A DNA stretch of 8,063 bases from positions 1 through 8,063 of the forward strand of contig DATKYV010000025.1 in NCBI GenBank assembly GCA_035528275.1, given 5' to 3'. A model generated the notes under the pieces. That model was given only the letters and a program-made list of their open reading frames with translations. It made no database searches and was not told the origin of the DNA. The DNA comes from DATKYV01 sp035528275. GTDB lineage: Bacteria; Acidobacteriota; Terriglobia; UBA7540. Numbering within the stretch: position 1 is the stretch's first letter; the number at the start of each line of letters is the position of its first letter. Made by a program: the position numbers and the translations under genes. Below, one piece after another: positions 1 through 6,209 of the stretch.

Positions 1-118
1 ACTAGTGCCGTTCCAACTATTCGCAGCTTCTTCGGTAAAGAACGAACCCGAGCGATTGAACAGACGCTTCGGGATGCGATCCCGCAGAGCGGGACCATTA
101 GGTTGGTCCGGTACCAGG
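1..118. repeat. Probable degraded copy of a short palindromic (MITE/REP-like) repeat
   Basis: Positions 2-18 (CTAGTGCCGTTCCAACT) are identical to the left terminal repeat of the element at 7737-7753, and the match continues to about position 23 with one mismatch. The right part, 76-117, resembles the right part of that element (7813-7858). Both start with GCGAT, carry a hairpin, and continue through a CATTA/CATTTA-like stretch into a GTTGG-containing end. The hairpin here is TCCCGC-AGA-GCGGGA (80-94). The right end, 99-117, matches the expected terminal repeat at about 14 of 18 positions with one gap. Total length (about 117 bp) is close to the 124 bp of the second element. The left-end identity is direct observation. 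Calling the whole stretch one decayed copy is inference, and the true left boundary may lie outside the window. Confidence 0.45.
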
Positions 119-371
119 CTGCTCCCCCAGCTCCTGGAAACTCCGCCAAGAATTTGAATCGGTCGGCTCTCTTGTCGAGCTCGTTCGCTGCATGAGACAG
201 AGGACCTGAACGCCGTGAGACATCGGGTCGAGCGCCGGGATGTCCGGCCGTTGCTCCCGCCTTTGGAACCGCGGGTGCTCGTGGATGGGGCTCTGGCGGC
301 GCGCCCGGGTCGTTTGACGCACTTGAAGGATGCGGCGGCGATGGACTTTTTCGACGCTTGGGGATTTGCGT
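119..371. other. Spacer upstream of gapA with no supportable gene
   Basis: Several frames are open for 50-100 codons on both strands, including one on the plus strand from 215 to 397 and one on the minus strand from 400 to 98. None shows a recognisable domain, a good ribosome binding site or a convincing protein composition. The products are rich in Arg, Ser and Pro, as expected from chance frames in GC-rich DNA. I see no RNA gene here. The stretch may be decayed coding sequence next to the repeat at the window start. Confidence 0.4.
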
Positions 372-400
372 TTGACTTCACGCAGACTGCCCCTTAGCAT
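372..400 (+). promoter_or_regulatory. Candidate sigma70-type promoter for gapA
   Basis: TTGACT (372-377) resembles a -35 box with five of six consensus bases. It is followed after exactly 17 bases by TAGCAT (395-400), which matches four of six -10 bases. Transcription would start near 407 and give a leader of about 40 bases before the gapA ATG. Nothing else upstream of gapA looks as good. The match is by eye only, and the promoter preferences of this organism are unknown. Confidence 0.4.
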
Positions 401-445
401 GGTAAGTTTGAGTGTTCAATCGCAAACGCAATGGAGGAATCGGAC

Positions 446-1450
446 ATGGCTGTTAAGGTAGGAATCAACGGGTTTGGACGCATCGGGCGGAACGTCCTGC
501 GCGCGTCGGTGAATGATCCGGACATCGAGTTCGTGGCCGTCAACGACATCACGGACCCCAAGACCCTGGCTCACCTGCTGAAGTATGACTCGGTGCTGGG
601 TATCTTCGACGCCGAGGTGGGGTACGGCGAGGACTCCGTAAAAGTCAACGGCAAGAGCCTGCGCGTCTTCAAGGTCAAAGACCCGGCGGAGCTCGACTGG
701 ACTTCGCTGGGGGCGCAGATCGTCGTGGAGTCTACGGGATTGTTTACCAAGGCGGAAGATGCCAAGAAACATCTGAAAGGCACGGTGAAAAAAGTCATCA
801 TCACGGCCCCGGCGAAGAACGAAGACATCACGGTGGTTCTGGGTGTGAACGACAAGGCCTACGATCCGGCCAAGCATCACATCATTTCCAACGCCTCGTG
901 CACCACCAACTGTCTGGCGCCCGTGGCCAAGGTCCTGCACGAGACATTCAAGATCAAGAGCGGGTCGATGACCACCATCCACGCTTACACGAACGATCAG
1001 CGGATCCTGGATTTTCCTCATAAGGACCTGCGCCGCGCGCGCGCCGCCGCGGTTTCCATCATCCCCACCACCACCGGCGCCGCCAAGGCGGTGGGTCTGG
1101 TGTTGCCCGAGCTGAAAGGCAAGCTCGACGGCTGCGCCATGCGCGTTCCCACGCCGAACGTCTCCCTGGTCGACCTCGTGGTCTTCGTCGAGAAACCCAC
1201 GACCGTCGAGGAAGTCAACGGCGCGCTCAAGAAGGCGGCGGAGGGCCCGCTCAAGGATATCCTGGAATTCTGCGAGAAAGAGCTGGTTTCCATCGACTTC
1301 CGCGGCAACCCGCACTCCTCGATCGTCGACGCGGGCTTTACCAAAGTCATCGACGGGAACTGTGTCAAGGTCACGGCGTGGTACGACAACGAGTGGGGAT
1401 ATTCCTGCCGCATCCGCGACCTGATTAAATTCGTGGCCAAGAGTCTGTAA
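446..1450 (+). CDS. gapA: Type I glyceraldehyde-3-phosphate dehydrogenase, phosphorylating, NAD-type
   Basis: Cytosolic glycolytic enzyme that converts glyceraldehyde 3-phosphate, NAD and phosphate to 1,3-bisphosphoglycerate, and works in reverse in gluconeogenesis. The 334-residue product has the usual family length. The Rossmann motif GINGFGRIGR is at residues 6-15. The catalytic motif SNASCTTNC has the nucleophile Cys152, and the base is His179 in HAYTNDQ. PTTTGAAKA (207-215), the MRVPTPNVS stretch (232-240) and WYDNEWGYS near the C-terminus complete the family signature. Asp34 after the second strand and the LDFPHKD segment fit NAD rather than NADP use; this is inferred from related enzymes. 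An in-frame ATG at 431 exists, but it overlaps the ribosome binding site GGAGGA (433-438), which lies 7 bases before the ATG at 446, so 446 is chosen. It is the first gene of the gapA-pgk-tpiA-secG cluster and has a candidate promoter at 372-400. Confidence 0.97.
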   Translation: MAVKVGINGFGRIGRNVLRASVNDPDIEFVAVNDITDPKTLAHLLKYDSVLGIFDAEVGYGEDSVKVNGKSLRVFKVKDPAELDWTSLGAQIVVESTGLFTKAEDAKKHLKGTVKKVIITAPAKNEDITVVLGVNDKAYDPAKHHIISNASCTTNCLAPVAKVLHETFKIKSGSMTTIHAYTNDQRILDFPHKDLRRARAAAVSIIPTTTGAAKAVGLVLPELKGKLDGCAMRVPTPNVSLVDLVVFVEKPTTVEEVNGALKKAAEGPLKDILEFCEKELVSIDFRGNPHSSIVDAGFTKVIDGNCVKVTAWYDNEWGYSCRIRDLIKFVAKSL

Positions 1451-1460
1451 GCCGCGAGGA

Positions 1461-1564
1461 GTAGGCGGAAGGCAAAAAGCAGAAGGCAGCAGCGTTAAGG
1501 ATCCGGGGAAGTCCACTCCCTGGCCGATGGGTGTTCTGCCTTCTGCTTACTGCCTACTGCCTTC
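1461..1564. repeat. Long imperfect inverted repeat between gapA and pgk
   Basis: The left arm (1461-1489) and right arm (1536-1564) are complementary at 24 of 29 positions, with a perfect 13-bp core (1477-1489 with 1536-1548, CTGCCTTCTGCTT on the right). The arms are built of degenerate repeats of words such as GAAGGCA and CTGCCTT. Transcribed, they would form a long stem with a loop of about 46 bases. No T-tract follows, so it is not a classical intrinsic terminator. It could tune processing or stability of the gapA-pgk message, or be a decayed repeat element. Confidence 0.6.
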
Positions 1565-1605
1565 TCCATGAGCGCAGGTACTCCCACTGAGGGAAGTGAA
1601 AAACT

Positions 1606-2796
1606 ATGGCCAAGTTGTCTATTCGCAATCTGGAGATGAAGGGCCGGCGGGTTTTCATGCGGGTGGACTTCAACGTCCCCTTGAACGACGCCGGCCAGAT
1701 TACCGACGACACGCGCATCCGCGCGTCGCTGCCGAGCATACAGCTTGCGCTGGAGCGCGGGGCGCGCTTGATCCTCGCTTCCCACCTGGGCCGGCCGAAG
1801 GGAAAGCCCAACCCCAAGATGAGCCTGCGGCCCGCAGCCTCGCGACTCTCGGAGCTGCTGGGAAAGCCCGTGGGCTTTGCGCCGGATTGCGTGGGTGCGG
1901 AGGCTGAGGCGGCGGCGAAGTCTTTGAAGGATGGCGAGGTTTTGTTGCTCGAGAACCTGCGCTTTCATCCGGAGGAAGAGAAGAATAATCCCGATTTCGC
2001 GAAGCGTTTGGCAGCGCTCGCCGAAGTGTACGTCAATGACGCTTTCGGGTCGGCGCATCGCGCCCACGCTTCCACCGAAGGCATCACGCGCCATCTTTCA
2101 CCCGCCGCCGCGGGCTTGCTCATGGAAAAGGAGCTCGAATATCTCGGCAAGGCGGTGGAGAACCCGGAGAAGCCTTACGTAGCCGTGGTGGGCGGCGCCA
2201 AGGTCTCGGACAAAATCGAGTTCCTTCAGAACCTCATGAGATCCGCCAACAGCGTTCTGGTCGGCGGAGCGATGGCTAACACGTTTCTCAAGGCGCAGGG
2301 TGTTGAAGTCGGATTGTCGAAGGTGGAAGACGACAAGCTCGACTTGGCGCGCGACCTCTTAAAGTACGCCCAAGAGCGCGGCATCAAACTGAAACTCCCC
2401 TCCGATCACGTGGTGGCGGAGAAGATCGACGCCAGTGCAGCGGCCGAAGTCGTCAATGCTGCAGCCATCCCGTCGAATCGCATGGGGGTGGACATCGGCC
2501 CGGCAACGCGCGCCGCATTTGCCCAGGAAATCGCCGGCGCCAAGACCATTGTCTGGAACGGACCGATGGGGGTGTTTGAAATCGAGCAGTTCTCCGCGGG
2601 CACCGTTGAGATTGCCCGCGCCGTTGCGGCATCCTCCGCCGTTTCCATCGTGGGGGGCGGCGATTCGGTGGCCGCAGTCGCCAAGGCCGGAGTCGCGGAT
2701 AAGATCAGTCACATCTCCACCGGCGGCGGCGCGTCGCTCGAGTTTCTTTCCGGGATGAAACTGCCCGGAGTCGAGGCGCTGACGGAGAAGAAGTAG
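1606..2796 (+). CDS. pgk: Phosphoglycerate kinase
   Basis: Cytosolic kinase that transfers the acyl phosphate of 1,3-bisphosphoglycerate, the GapA product, to ADP, yielding ATP and 3-phosphoglycerate. The 396 residues match the usual bacterial length. The N-terminal signature RVFMRVDFNVPLND (15-28) carries the substrate residues Asp21 and Asn23. SHLGRPKG (59-66), ENLRFHPEEE (116-125) and YVNDAFGSAHRAHAST (142-157) complete the triose-binding half. The nucleotide half shows VVGGAKVSDKI (194-204), WNGPMGVFE (317-325), GGGDS (350-354) and TGGGAS (372-377). All expected motifs are present with no truncation. The ATG at 1606 has a purine-rich GAGGGA (1589-1594) 11 bases upstream, slightly far but the only candidate, and the protein starts where the family does. 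It is separated from gapA by a 155-bp structured spacer and probably co-transcribed with it. Confidence 0.97.
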   Translation: MAKLSIRNLEMKGRRVFMRVDFNVPLNDAGQITDDTRIRASLPSIQLALERGARLILASHLGRPKGKPNPKMSLRPAASRLSELLGKPVGFAPDCVGAEAEAAAKSLKDGEVLLLENLRFHPEEEKNNPDFAKRLAALAEVYVNDAFGSAHRAHASTEGITRHLSPAAAGLLMEKELEYLGKAVENPEKPYVAVVGGAKVSDKIEFLQNLMRSANSVLVGGAMANTFLKAQGVEVGLSKVEDDKLDLARDLLKYAQERGIKLKLPSDHVVAEKIDASAAAEVVNAAAIPSNRMGVDIGPATRAAFAQEIAGAKTIVWNGPMGVFEIEQFSAGTVEIARAVAASSAVSIVGGGDSVAAVAKAGVADKISHISTGGGASLEFLSGMKLPGVEALTEKK

Positions 2797-2940
2797 ACGG
2801 GAGACCGTAGAGGGTAGACAGGAGAGGACAACACCAAAGACAACAGCACGGACCAAAAGCTTTCCCGATCATGCCATCAACAGTCAGCCGACTACCCTTG
2901 CCGCCGCTTATCACAGCGGCTCGCCACTTTGTCGGGTCTC
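2797..2940. other. Spacer after pgk: purine-rich words and a small hairpin
   Basis: The first part (about 2798-2826) is purine-rich and made of loose GTAGA/GGGTAGACAGGAG-type words. At 2903-2920 a hairpin can form, with stem GCCGCT/AGCGGC and a 6-base loop, and no T-tract follows. The hairpin lies just before the extended -10 at 2941-2949, so it could be a regulatory site for the toxin-antitoxin promoter, but it has no diagnostic sequence. No small gene is evident. Confidence 0.3.
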
Positions 2941-2949
2941 TGGTAAGAT
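2941..2949 (+). promoter_or_regulatory. Candidate extended -10 promoter of the toxin-antitoxin pair
   Basis: TGGTAAGAT is an extended -10 element (TGn followed by TAAGAT, five of six consensus bases). No good -35 lies at the right distance, which is tolerated with an extended -10. Transcription would start near 2956, about 17 bases before the antitoxin ATG. This would let the pair be expressed apart from the gapA-pgk transcript. Confidence 0.35.
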
Positions 2950-2972
2950 GAGGGCAGTTGAGGAGTACGAGC

Positions 2973-3236
2973 ATGGGGACGACAGAGGAAAGCCGCGACC
3001 GTTGCACTGACCGCATCGTTCGCGACCCGCAAATCTGCGGCGGGGAGCCGGTATTGAAAGGCACTCGCGTCACTCTGCGTACGGTGCTAGCCAGCCTCGC
3101 GCAAGGAGACTCTGTCGAGGACATTCTGAACGATTTCCCCAGCCTCGTACCTGAAGACGTTCGTGCGGTGATTGCTTTCGCCGCAGCTTCGGCGGAAGAG
3201 GATCTTCCTTCACCGGTCATCCCCCAGATTCGATGA
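2973..3236 (+). CDS. DUF433-family antitoxin
   Basis: Small protein of 87 residues, predicted to be the DNA-binding antitoxin that neutralises the toxin encoded next to it. The DUF433 core runs from about residue 14 to 72. It shows the typical pattern RIVRDPQICGGEPVLKGTRV (14-33), then a helix around VLASLAQGDSVEDIL (38-52), a conserved FPSLVPEDVRAVI stretch (55-67) and a final Ala-rich helix. In this family the domain is a winged-helix/HTH-like fold, and many members precede a DUF5615 (Mut7-C/PIN-like) gene, exactly as here. An in-frame TTG at 2958 exists, but GGAG at 2962-2965 sits 7 bases before the ATG at 2973, so that start is chosen. Its stop overlaps the toxin start (ATGA), implying translational coupling. 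Autoregulation is expected from the family, but no operator is proven. Confidence 0.85.
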   Translation: MGTTEESRDRCTDRIVRDPQICGGEPVLKGTRVTLRTVLASLAQGDSVEDILNDFPSLVPEDVRAVIAFAAASAEEDLPSPVIPQIR

Positions 3237-3607
3237 GGATCAAACTCGACGAGAATCTGCCGTCGCGACTGGCATCACGGCTGGCCGCGATGGGCCACGA
3301 CGTTCAGACGGTCGCGGAGGAAGGAATCGCAGGCAGCAACGATCCAGTGATTTGGCAAGTTGCGCAGCGCGAAGCGCGCTTTTTGATTACGCAGGATTTG
3401 GATTTCTCCGATGTGAAACGCTTCGCCCCTGGATCACATTATGGCATTCTGTTGATTCGCCTTCGCACGCCCAGCCGGCGAGCGTTGATCGCGCGCGTTG
3501 AGGACCTGTTTCGAGTAGAGGATGTGGACCAGTGGCCGAAATGTTTTGTTGTGGCAACGGAACGCAAGGTCCGAGTGCGCAGACCGGGGAAGGAAAAGGA
3601 ATCATGA
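3233..3607 (+). CDS. DUF5615 (PIN-like, Mut7-C type) toxin
   Basis: Predicted ribonuclease-type toxin of 124 residues, partner of the DUF433 protein encoded just upstream. The N-terminus MRIKLDENLP, with the acidic pair Asp6-Glu7, is the hallmark of DUF5615. It is followed by a helix and GHDVQTVAEEG (21-31). SNDPVIWQVAQREARFLITQ (35-54) contains the conserved Asp37, and the acidic TQDLDFSD (53-60) carries Asp55 and Asp57. These acidic residues correspond to the metal site of PIN-like folds and all appear intact, so the toxin looks potentially active. The basic tail from about residue 111 (RKVRVRRPGK) is probably flexible. Translation is likely coupled to the antitoxin by the 4-base ATGA overlap. 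RNase activity and target are inferred from family knowledge only. Confidence 0.83.
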   Translation: MRIKLDENLPSRLASRLAAMGHDVQTVAEEGIAGSNDPVIWQVAQREARFLITQDLDFSDVKRFAPGSHYGILLIRLRTPSRRALIARVEDLFRVEDVDQWPKCFVVATERKVRVRRPGKEKES

Positions 3608-3699
3608 GTACATCCTGCCTGAGCGGTGCGTGACGAACCTGGGCTCTGACAGATTTGGATGTGGAACGACGGATGGAATAGGGATCGCGAGGAGGCCGC

Positions 3700-4467
3700 A
3701 TGCCTTTTGAAAGGCGCCCCGTAATTGCCGGAAACTGGAAGATGTTCAAGACGATTCCCGAGGCGGTGGATTTCGTACAAAAGCTCAAGCCGCTGGTGGC
3801 GAAGGCGGAAGATCGCGAGGTGGTTGTCGCTCCGCCGTTCACGGCCCTGAGCGCCGTGGCTGCGGCCGCCAGGGGCAGCAACATCCAGGTTGCCGCCCAG
3901 GACATGCACTGGGACAAGGAAGGAGCCCACACCGCAGACGTCTCGGCCGGGATGATCCTCGACGCGGGATGCGCCTACGTCATCATCGGTCACTCGGAGC
4001 GCCGGCAGGACCACGCCGAGACGGACGAACAGGTGAACCGCAAAGTGAAGGCCGCCCTGGCCGCCGGCCTCCTGCCGATTGCCTGCGTGGGCGAAACATT
4101 GACCGAGCGCGAGGCCGGTCGAACCGAGGAAGTTCTCCAACGCCAGTTCCGACACGGGTTCCTTGGATTGACCGCCCAGGAGTTTTCCCGTATCATTATT
4201 GCTTACGAACCCGTTTGGGCGATCGGCACGGGGCGCACGGCGACACCGGAAATGGCTGCGGAAAGCCATCGCTTCCTGCGCGGGCTGGCGGGCGAGCTAT
4301 TCGGTGAGGGCCTCGCTGCCGAGCTCAGGATTCTGTACGGAGGCAGCGTCAAACCCGACAACGTCGCTGGGTTGATGGCGCAGGAAGAAATCGACGGGGC
4401 ATTGGTCGGCGGTGCGAGCCTGAAAGCGGACTCGTTTTCGGCCATCGTCAACTACTCCCGCAAATGA
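3700..4467 (+). CDS. tpiA: Triose-phosphate isomerase
   Basis: Cytosolic TIM-barrel enzyme that interconverts dihydroxyacetone phosphate and glyceraldehyde 3-phosphate, feeding GapA. The 255-residue product has family length. Catalytic residues are all present: Asn12 and Lys14 in AGNWKM, His98 in IIGHSERR, and Glu170 in AYEPVWAIGTG, which runs into the mobile phosphate-gripping loop (about 171-178). YGGSV (213-217) and GALVGGASL (233-241) form the phosphate-binding end. One oddity is the dimer-interface loop, which reads GAHTADVS (76-83) where most family members have a GAFTGE-like sequence. The ATG at 3700 follows the strong ribosome binding site GAGGAGG (3689-3695) with a 4-base gap. The gene is 92 bases after the toxin and 25 bases before secG, so it is surely transcribed with secG. 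A read-through transcript from gapA-pgk is plausible. Confidence 0.97.
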   Translation: MPFERRPVIAGNWKMFKTIPEAVDFVQKLKPLVAKAEDREVVVAPPFTALSAVAAAARGSNIQVAAQDMHWDKEGAHTADVSAGMILDAGCAYVIIGHSERRQDHAETDEQVNRKVKAALAAGLLPIACVGETLTEREAGRTEEVLQRQFRHGFLGLTAQEFSRIIIAYEPVWAIGTGRTATPEMAAESHRFLRGLAGELFGEGLAAELRILYGGSVKPDNVAGLMAQEEIDGALVGGASLKADSFSAIVNYSRK

Positions 4468-4492
4468 TTCGCCGGAAAAGGGAAGAGGTGTA

Positions 4493-4837
4493 ATGGAAAC
4501 CGCCGTCACAGTGCTCCATATTGTGGTTTGCACCTTGCTGCTTCTGATCGTCATGATTCAGGGCGGCGAAAACGTCGATATCACCGCGGCCTTCGGCGGG
4601 ACAAGTCAGGCGGCGTTCGGGCCGCGCGGCGCGGTAACCACTTTTGCCAAAATCACCTGGGTGCTGGCCGCTATGTTTGTGGCCACATCCATCGCCCTGG
4701 CGGTGTTGGCCACCCGGCATAGCGGCAGTTCGATCCTTGAGAAGTCGCCGGCGAGTTCGGCACCGGCCCAGTCCACACCGGCCCAGCAAGCTCCCGCTCA
4801 GGCGCCTCCACCGGCTCCCGCCCCGGCGGACAAGTAA
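4493..4837 (+). CDS. secG: Preprotein translocase subunit SecG
   Basis: Small inner-membrane protein that joins SecY and SecE in the protein-export channel and assists SecA-driven translocation. The 114-residue product has two predicted membrane helices, about residues 4-22 and 53-73. They flank the conserved cytoplasmic loop MIQGGENVDITAAFGG (21-36) and FGPRGAVT (42-49), which is the SecG signature. Beyond residue 78 there is a low-complexity tail rich in Pro, Ala, Ser and Gln, common in SecG proteins from several phyla and probably disordered. The ATG at 4493 is preceded by GGAAGAGG (4481-4488). It follows tpiA by 25 bases, an arrangement (tpiA-secG) seen in many bacteria. It is probably the last protein gene of the operon, with tRNA-Leu 105 bases further on. 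Confidence 0.93.
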   Translation: METAVTVLHIVVCTLLLLIVMIQGGENVDITAAFGGTSQAAFGPRGAVTTFAKITWVLAAMFVATSIALAVLATRHSGSSILEKSPASSAPAQSTPAQQAPAQAPPPAPAPADK

Positions 4838-4844
4838 TGAAGCT

Positions 4845-4912
4845 AGTTTTCAGTCGTCAGGTCACAGTCATCAGCAAAAGCGGCTCCGGATCGGTACTGG
4901 GAACTGAAAACT
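4845..4912. repeat. Inverted repeat with degenerate CTGAAAA words after secG
   Basis: AGTTTTCAGT (4845-4854) is perfectly complementary to ACTGAAAACT (4903-4912), enclosing 48 bases. The right arm belongs to a run of near-repeats from about 4901 to 4932, with the unit (G)AACTGAAA or CTGAAAGCTGAGA. It resembles the word-like repeats between gapA and pgk but with a different word. The function is unknown; it may be a decayed repeat or a structured 3' end of the operon transcript. Confidence 0.5.
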
Positions 4913-4920
4913 GAAAGCTG

Positions 4921-4939
4921 AGAACTGAAAACAGTTTTT
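4921..4939 (+). terminator. Weak hairpin plus T-run between secG and tRNA-Leu
   Basis: AGAACTG (4921-4927) can pair with CAGTTTT (4932-4938, one G-U pair) around an AAAA loop, and the 3' arm runs into five Ts (4935-4939). This has the shape of an intrinsic terminator but is AT-rich and weak. It ends 3 bases before the mature tRNA, so it might instead be part of a leader that is processed away if the tRNA is transcribed with the operon. Confidence 0.25.
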
Positions 4940-4942
4940 CGT

Positions 4943-5029
4943 GCGGAAGTGGCGGAATTGGCAGACGCACCAGCTTGAGGGGCTGACGGTCGCAAGACCG
5001 TGGGGGTTCGAGTCCCCCCTTCCGCACCA
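4943..5029 (+). tRNA. tRNA-Leu (anticodon GAG)
   Basis: An 87-base type II tRNA including the encoded CCA end. The acceptor stem pairs GCGGAAG (4943-4949) with CTTCCGC (5019-5025), followed by discriminator A5026 and CCA 5027-5029. The D arm is GCG...CGC (4952-4954, 4966-4968; strictly GGC/GCG register by eye) around a GAATTGGCAGA-like loop. The anticodon loop TTGAGGG (4975-4981) carries GAG at 4977-4979, reading CUC and CUU leucine codons. The long variable arm ACGGTC-GCAA-GACCGT (4986-5001) and the T arm GGGGG-TTCGAGT-CCCCC (5002-5018) are perfect. The anticodon stem has four good pairs and a C-A mismatch at its outer end. No clear terminator is seen in the 112 bases between it and the convergent gene stop. 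Confidence 0.96.
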
Positions 5030-5141
5030 TTCGTTTCGGTATTCCCTCGACGGCTGGCGCCCCATTCGCCCCTCACAGAAGCCGCACCACTCCTTACCAG
5101 CGATCCAGGCGGTCAATCGGTGAAGCAGCCATCGCTCTTCG

Positions 5142-5912
5142 TTACCTGGCCGTCCGGCCGCCATCGATCAAGATCGTGTCGCCTGTAACAAGCGATGCGG
5201 CGGGCGAGGCGAGAAAAACCACGGCGCCGGCCACCTCCATCGGTTCGCCGATGCGGTGCAGCGCGGCGATGCGCTCCACGACGTCGGCGCGAAACGCCGC
5301 GTCCGCCAGCGCCGGTTCGGTTCCCGGGGTGAAGATGAAGGTGGGCGCCACGCTGTTCACCGTGATGTTGTATTTCCCCCACTCGACCGCCAGGCATCGC
5401 GTCAGATGCGAAATGGCAGCCTTGGTCATGCAATAGACCGATTCCGTAGGCAGCGCCACAAAACCCGCTTGCGAACTCAGATTGATGATGCGTCCGTACT
5501 TTTGACGGATCATCACCCGCCCGGCAGCCTGGCTGGCAAAGAAGGTCCCTTTCAAGTTGACGGCCAGCGTCAGGTCGAAATCCTCTTCGCGGACGTTTTC
5601 CGCCAGATTGTCGGGCGCCCAGCCGGCATTGTTCACCAGAATGTCGAGGCGCCCAAAGTGCGCCACCGCGTCGTCGACAGCGCGGGAGATCTGCTCCAGG
5701 CGCGTCACGTCCATTTGCAGCGGCAGGGCGCGGCGGCCCAGGGCTTCAATCTCGCGCGCCAGTTCGCCGCCCGTTTTTACGTCCCGCAATCCCAGCGCGA
5801 CGTCGGCGCCGGCGTGCGCGAGCGCCAGTGAAATCGCACGTCCCAGGCCGCGCGCCGCACCGGTCACCAGGGCCACTTGCCCGGTCAGATCGAATCGAGG
5901 GAATCCGTTCAT
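5142..5912 (-). CDS. Classical short-chain dehydrogenase/reductase (SDR)
   Basis: NAD(P)-dependent oxidoreductase of 256 residues, the usual length of classical SDRs, predicted cytosolic. The cofactor motif TGAARGLG is at 17-24. MDVTRLEQ (67-74) contacts the adenine, and NNAGW (94-98) is the structural NNAG motif. The catalytic set is Asn119, Ser147 in INLSSQAG, and Tyr160 and Lys164 in the YCMTK (YxxxK) motif. The C-terminus FLASPAASLVTGDTILIDGG is typical of glucose/gluconate dehydrogenase-like and 3-oxoacyl-ACP reductase-like members. Arg43 after the second strand hints at NADP(H), but this is uncertain. The substrate cannot be read from the sequence. A GTG at 5918 is in frame, but it overlaps the ribosome binding site AAGGAG, which sits 5 bases before the ATG at 5912, so 5912 is preferred. 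It is divergent from tetR and convergent with tRNA-Leu. Confidence 0.92.
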   Translation of the reverse strand: MNGFPRFDLTGQVALVTGAARGLGRAISLALAHAGADVALGLRDVKTGGELAREIEALGRRALPLQMDVTRLEQISRAVDDAVAHFGRLDILVNNAGWAPDNLAENVREEDFDLTLAVNLKGTFFASQAAGRVMIRQKYGRIINLSSQAGFVALPTESVYCMTKAAISHLTRCLAVEWGKYNITVNSVAPTFIFTPGTEPALADAAFRADVVERIAALHRIGEPMEVAGAVVFLASPAASLVTGDTILIDGGRTAR

Positions 5913-5918
5913 CGTCAC

Positions 5919-6193
5919 TCCTTCCGGAAACGTTCAAGGTTTTGTGGTCATTCGTCAAATCATTTCAATCGGCAGACCCTCTTGATCCAGCCGCGCAGGC
6001 TCCTGTGCCGCCAAGGCACAAGAAAACTCGATGCATTGTATTCGAACTGACACCTCCTGTGGCGGTTTCGCGCCGGCTTCAGTCAACCTTCGCCACGTTG
6101 CTTCCCTTCATCCTCCCGCGCCGGGCTTCATCGCTCATCCTGAGCGCCGGCCGTTGCCCTCTGCTTTCTGCTTCCTGCCCGGCGTTACGTTCG
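5919..6193. other. Divergent spacer between the SDR and tetR genes
   Basis: About 320 bases separate the two start codons. I see no gene of its own. There are two small hairpins: TGTGCC/GGCACA (6004-6009 with 6015-6020) and CGCTCA/TGAGCG (6132-6137 with 6141-6146). A pyrimidine-rich stretch of loose CTGCTTT/CTTCCTG words (about 6155-6180) recalls the other spacers. The minus-strand promoter of the SDR must lie here, but no convincing box pair stands out. The tetR promoter and operator at the right end are listed separately. Confidence 0.4.
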
Positions 6194-6202
6194 TGGTACA
6201 CT
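6194..6202 (+). promoter_or_regulatory. Candidate extended -10 of the tetR gene
   Basis: TGGTACACT is an extended -10 element (TGn then TACACT, four of six consensus bases). The expected start of transcription is about 6209, exactly where the palindromic operator begins, which supports both calls. No clear -35 is seen. Confidence 0.4.
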
Positions 6203-6209
6203 AAGGGGC

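Noticed and set aside
101..108. GGTTGGTC, identical to a half-site of the tetR operator
   Set aside because: Only one half is present, it belongs to the right end of the degraded repeat, and an 8-base match is expected by chance at this scale.
1..195. Open frames entering from the left edge (one stops at 193-195, another at 155-157)
   Set aside because: Two different frames are open over the same bases and neither gives a recognisable protein. The first 118 bases are better explained by the repeat element. A truncated gene end cannot be excluded.
416..1516. A 366-codon open frame on the minus strand opposite gapA
   Set aside because: It mirrors the gapA codon structure, has no recognisable domain, and the plus strand is unambiguously gapA. 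Long antisense frames are expected opposite GC-rich genes.
3439..4269. A 276-codon minus-strand open frame opposite the toxin and tpiA
   Set aside because: It crosses two clear plus-strand genes and their spacer without any family pattern, so it is a chance antisense frame.
6004..6020. Small hairpin TGTGCC/GGCACA as an SDR operator or terminator
   Set aside because: Six-base stem without T-tract and with no second copy; nothing links it to a regulator.
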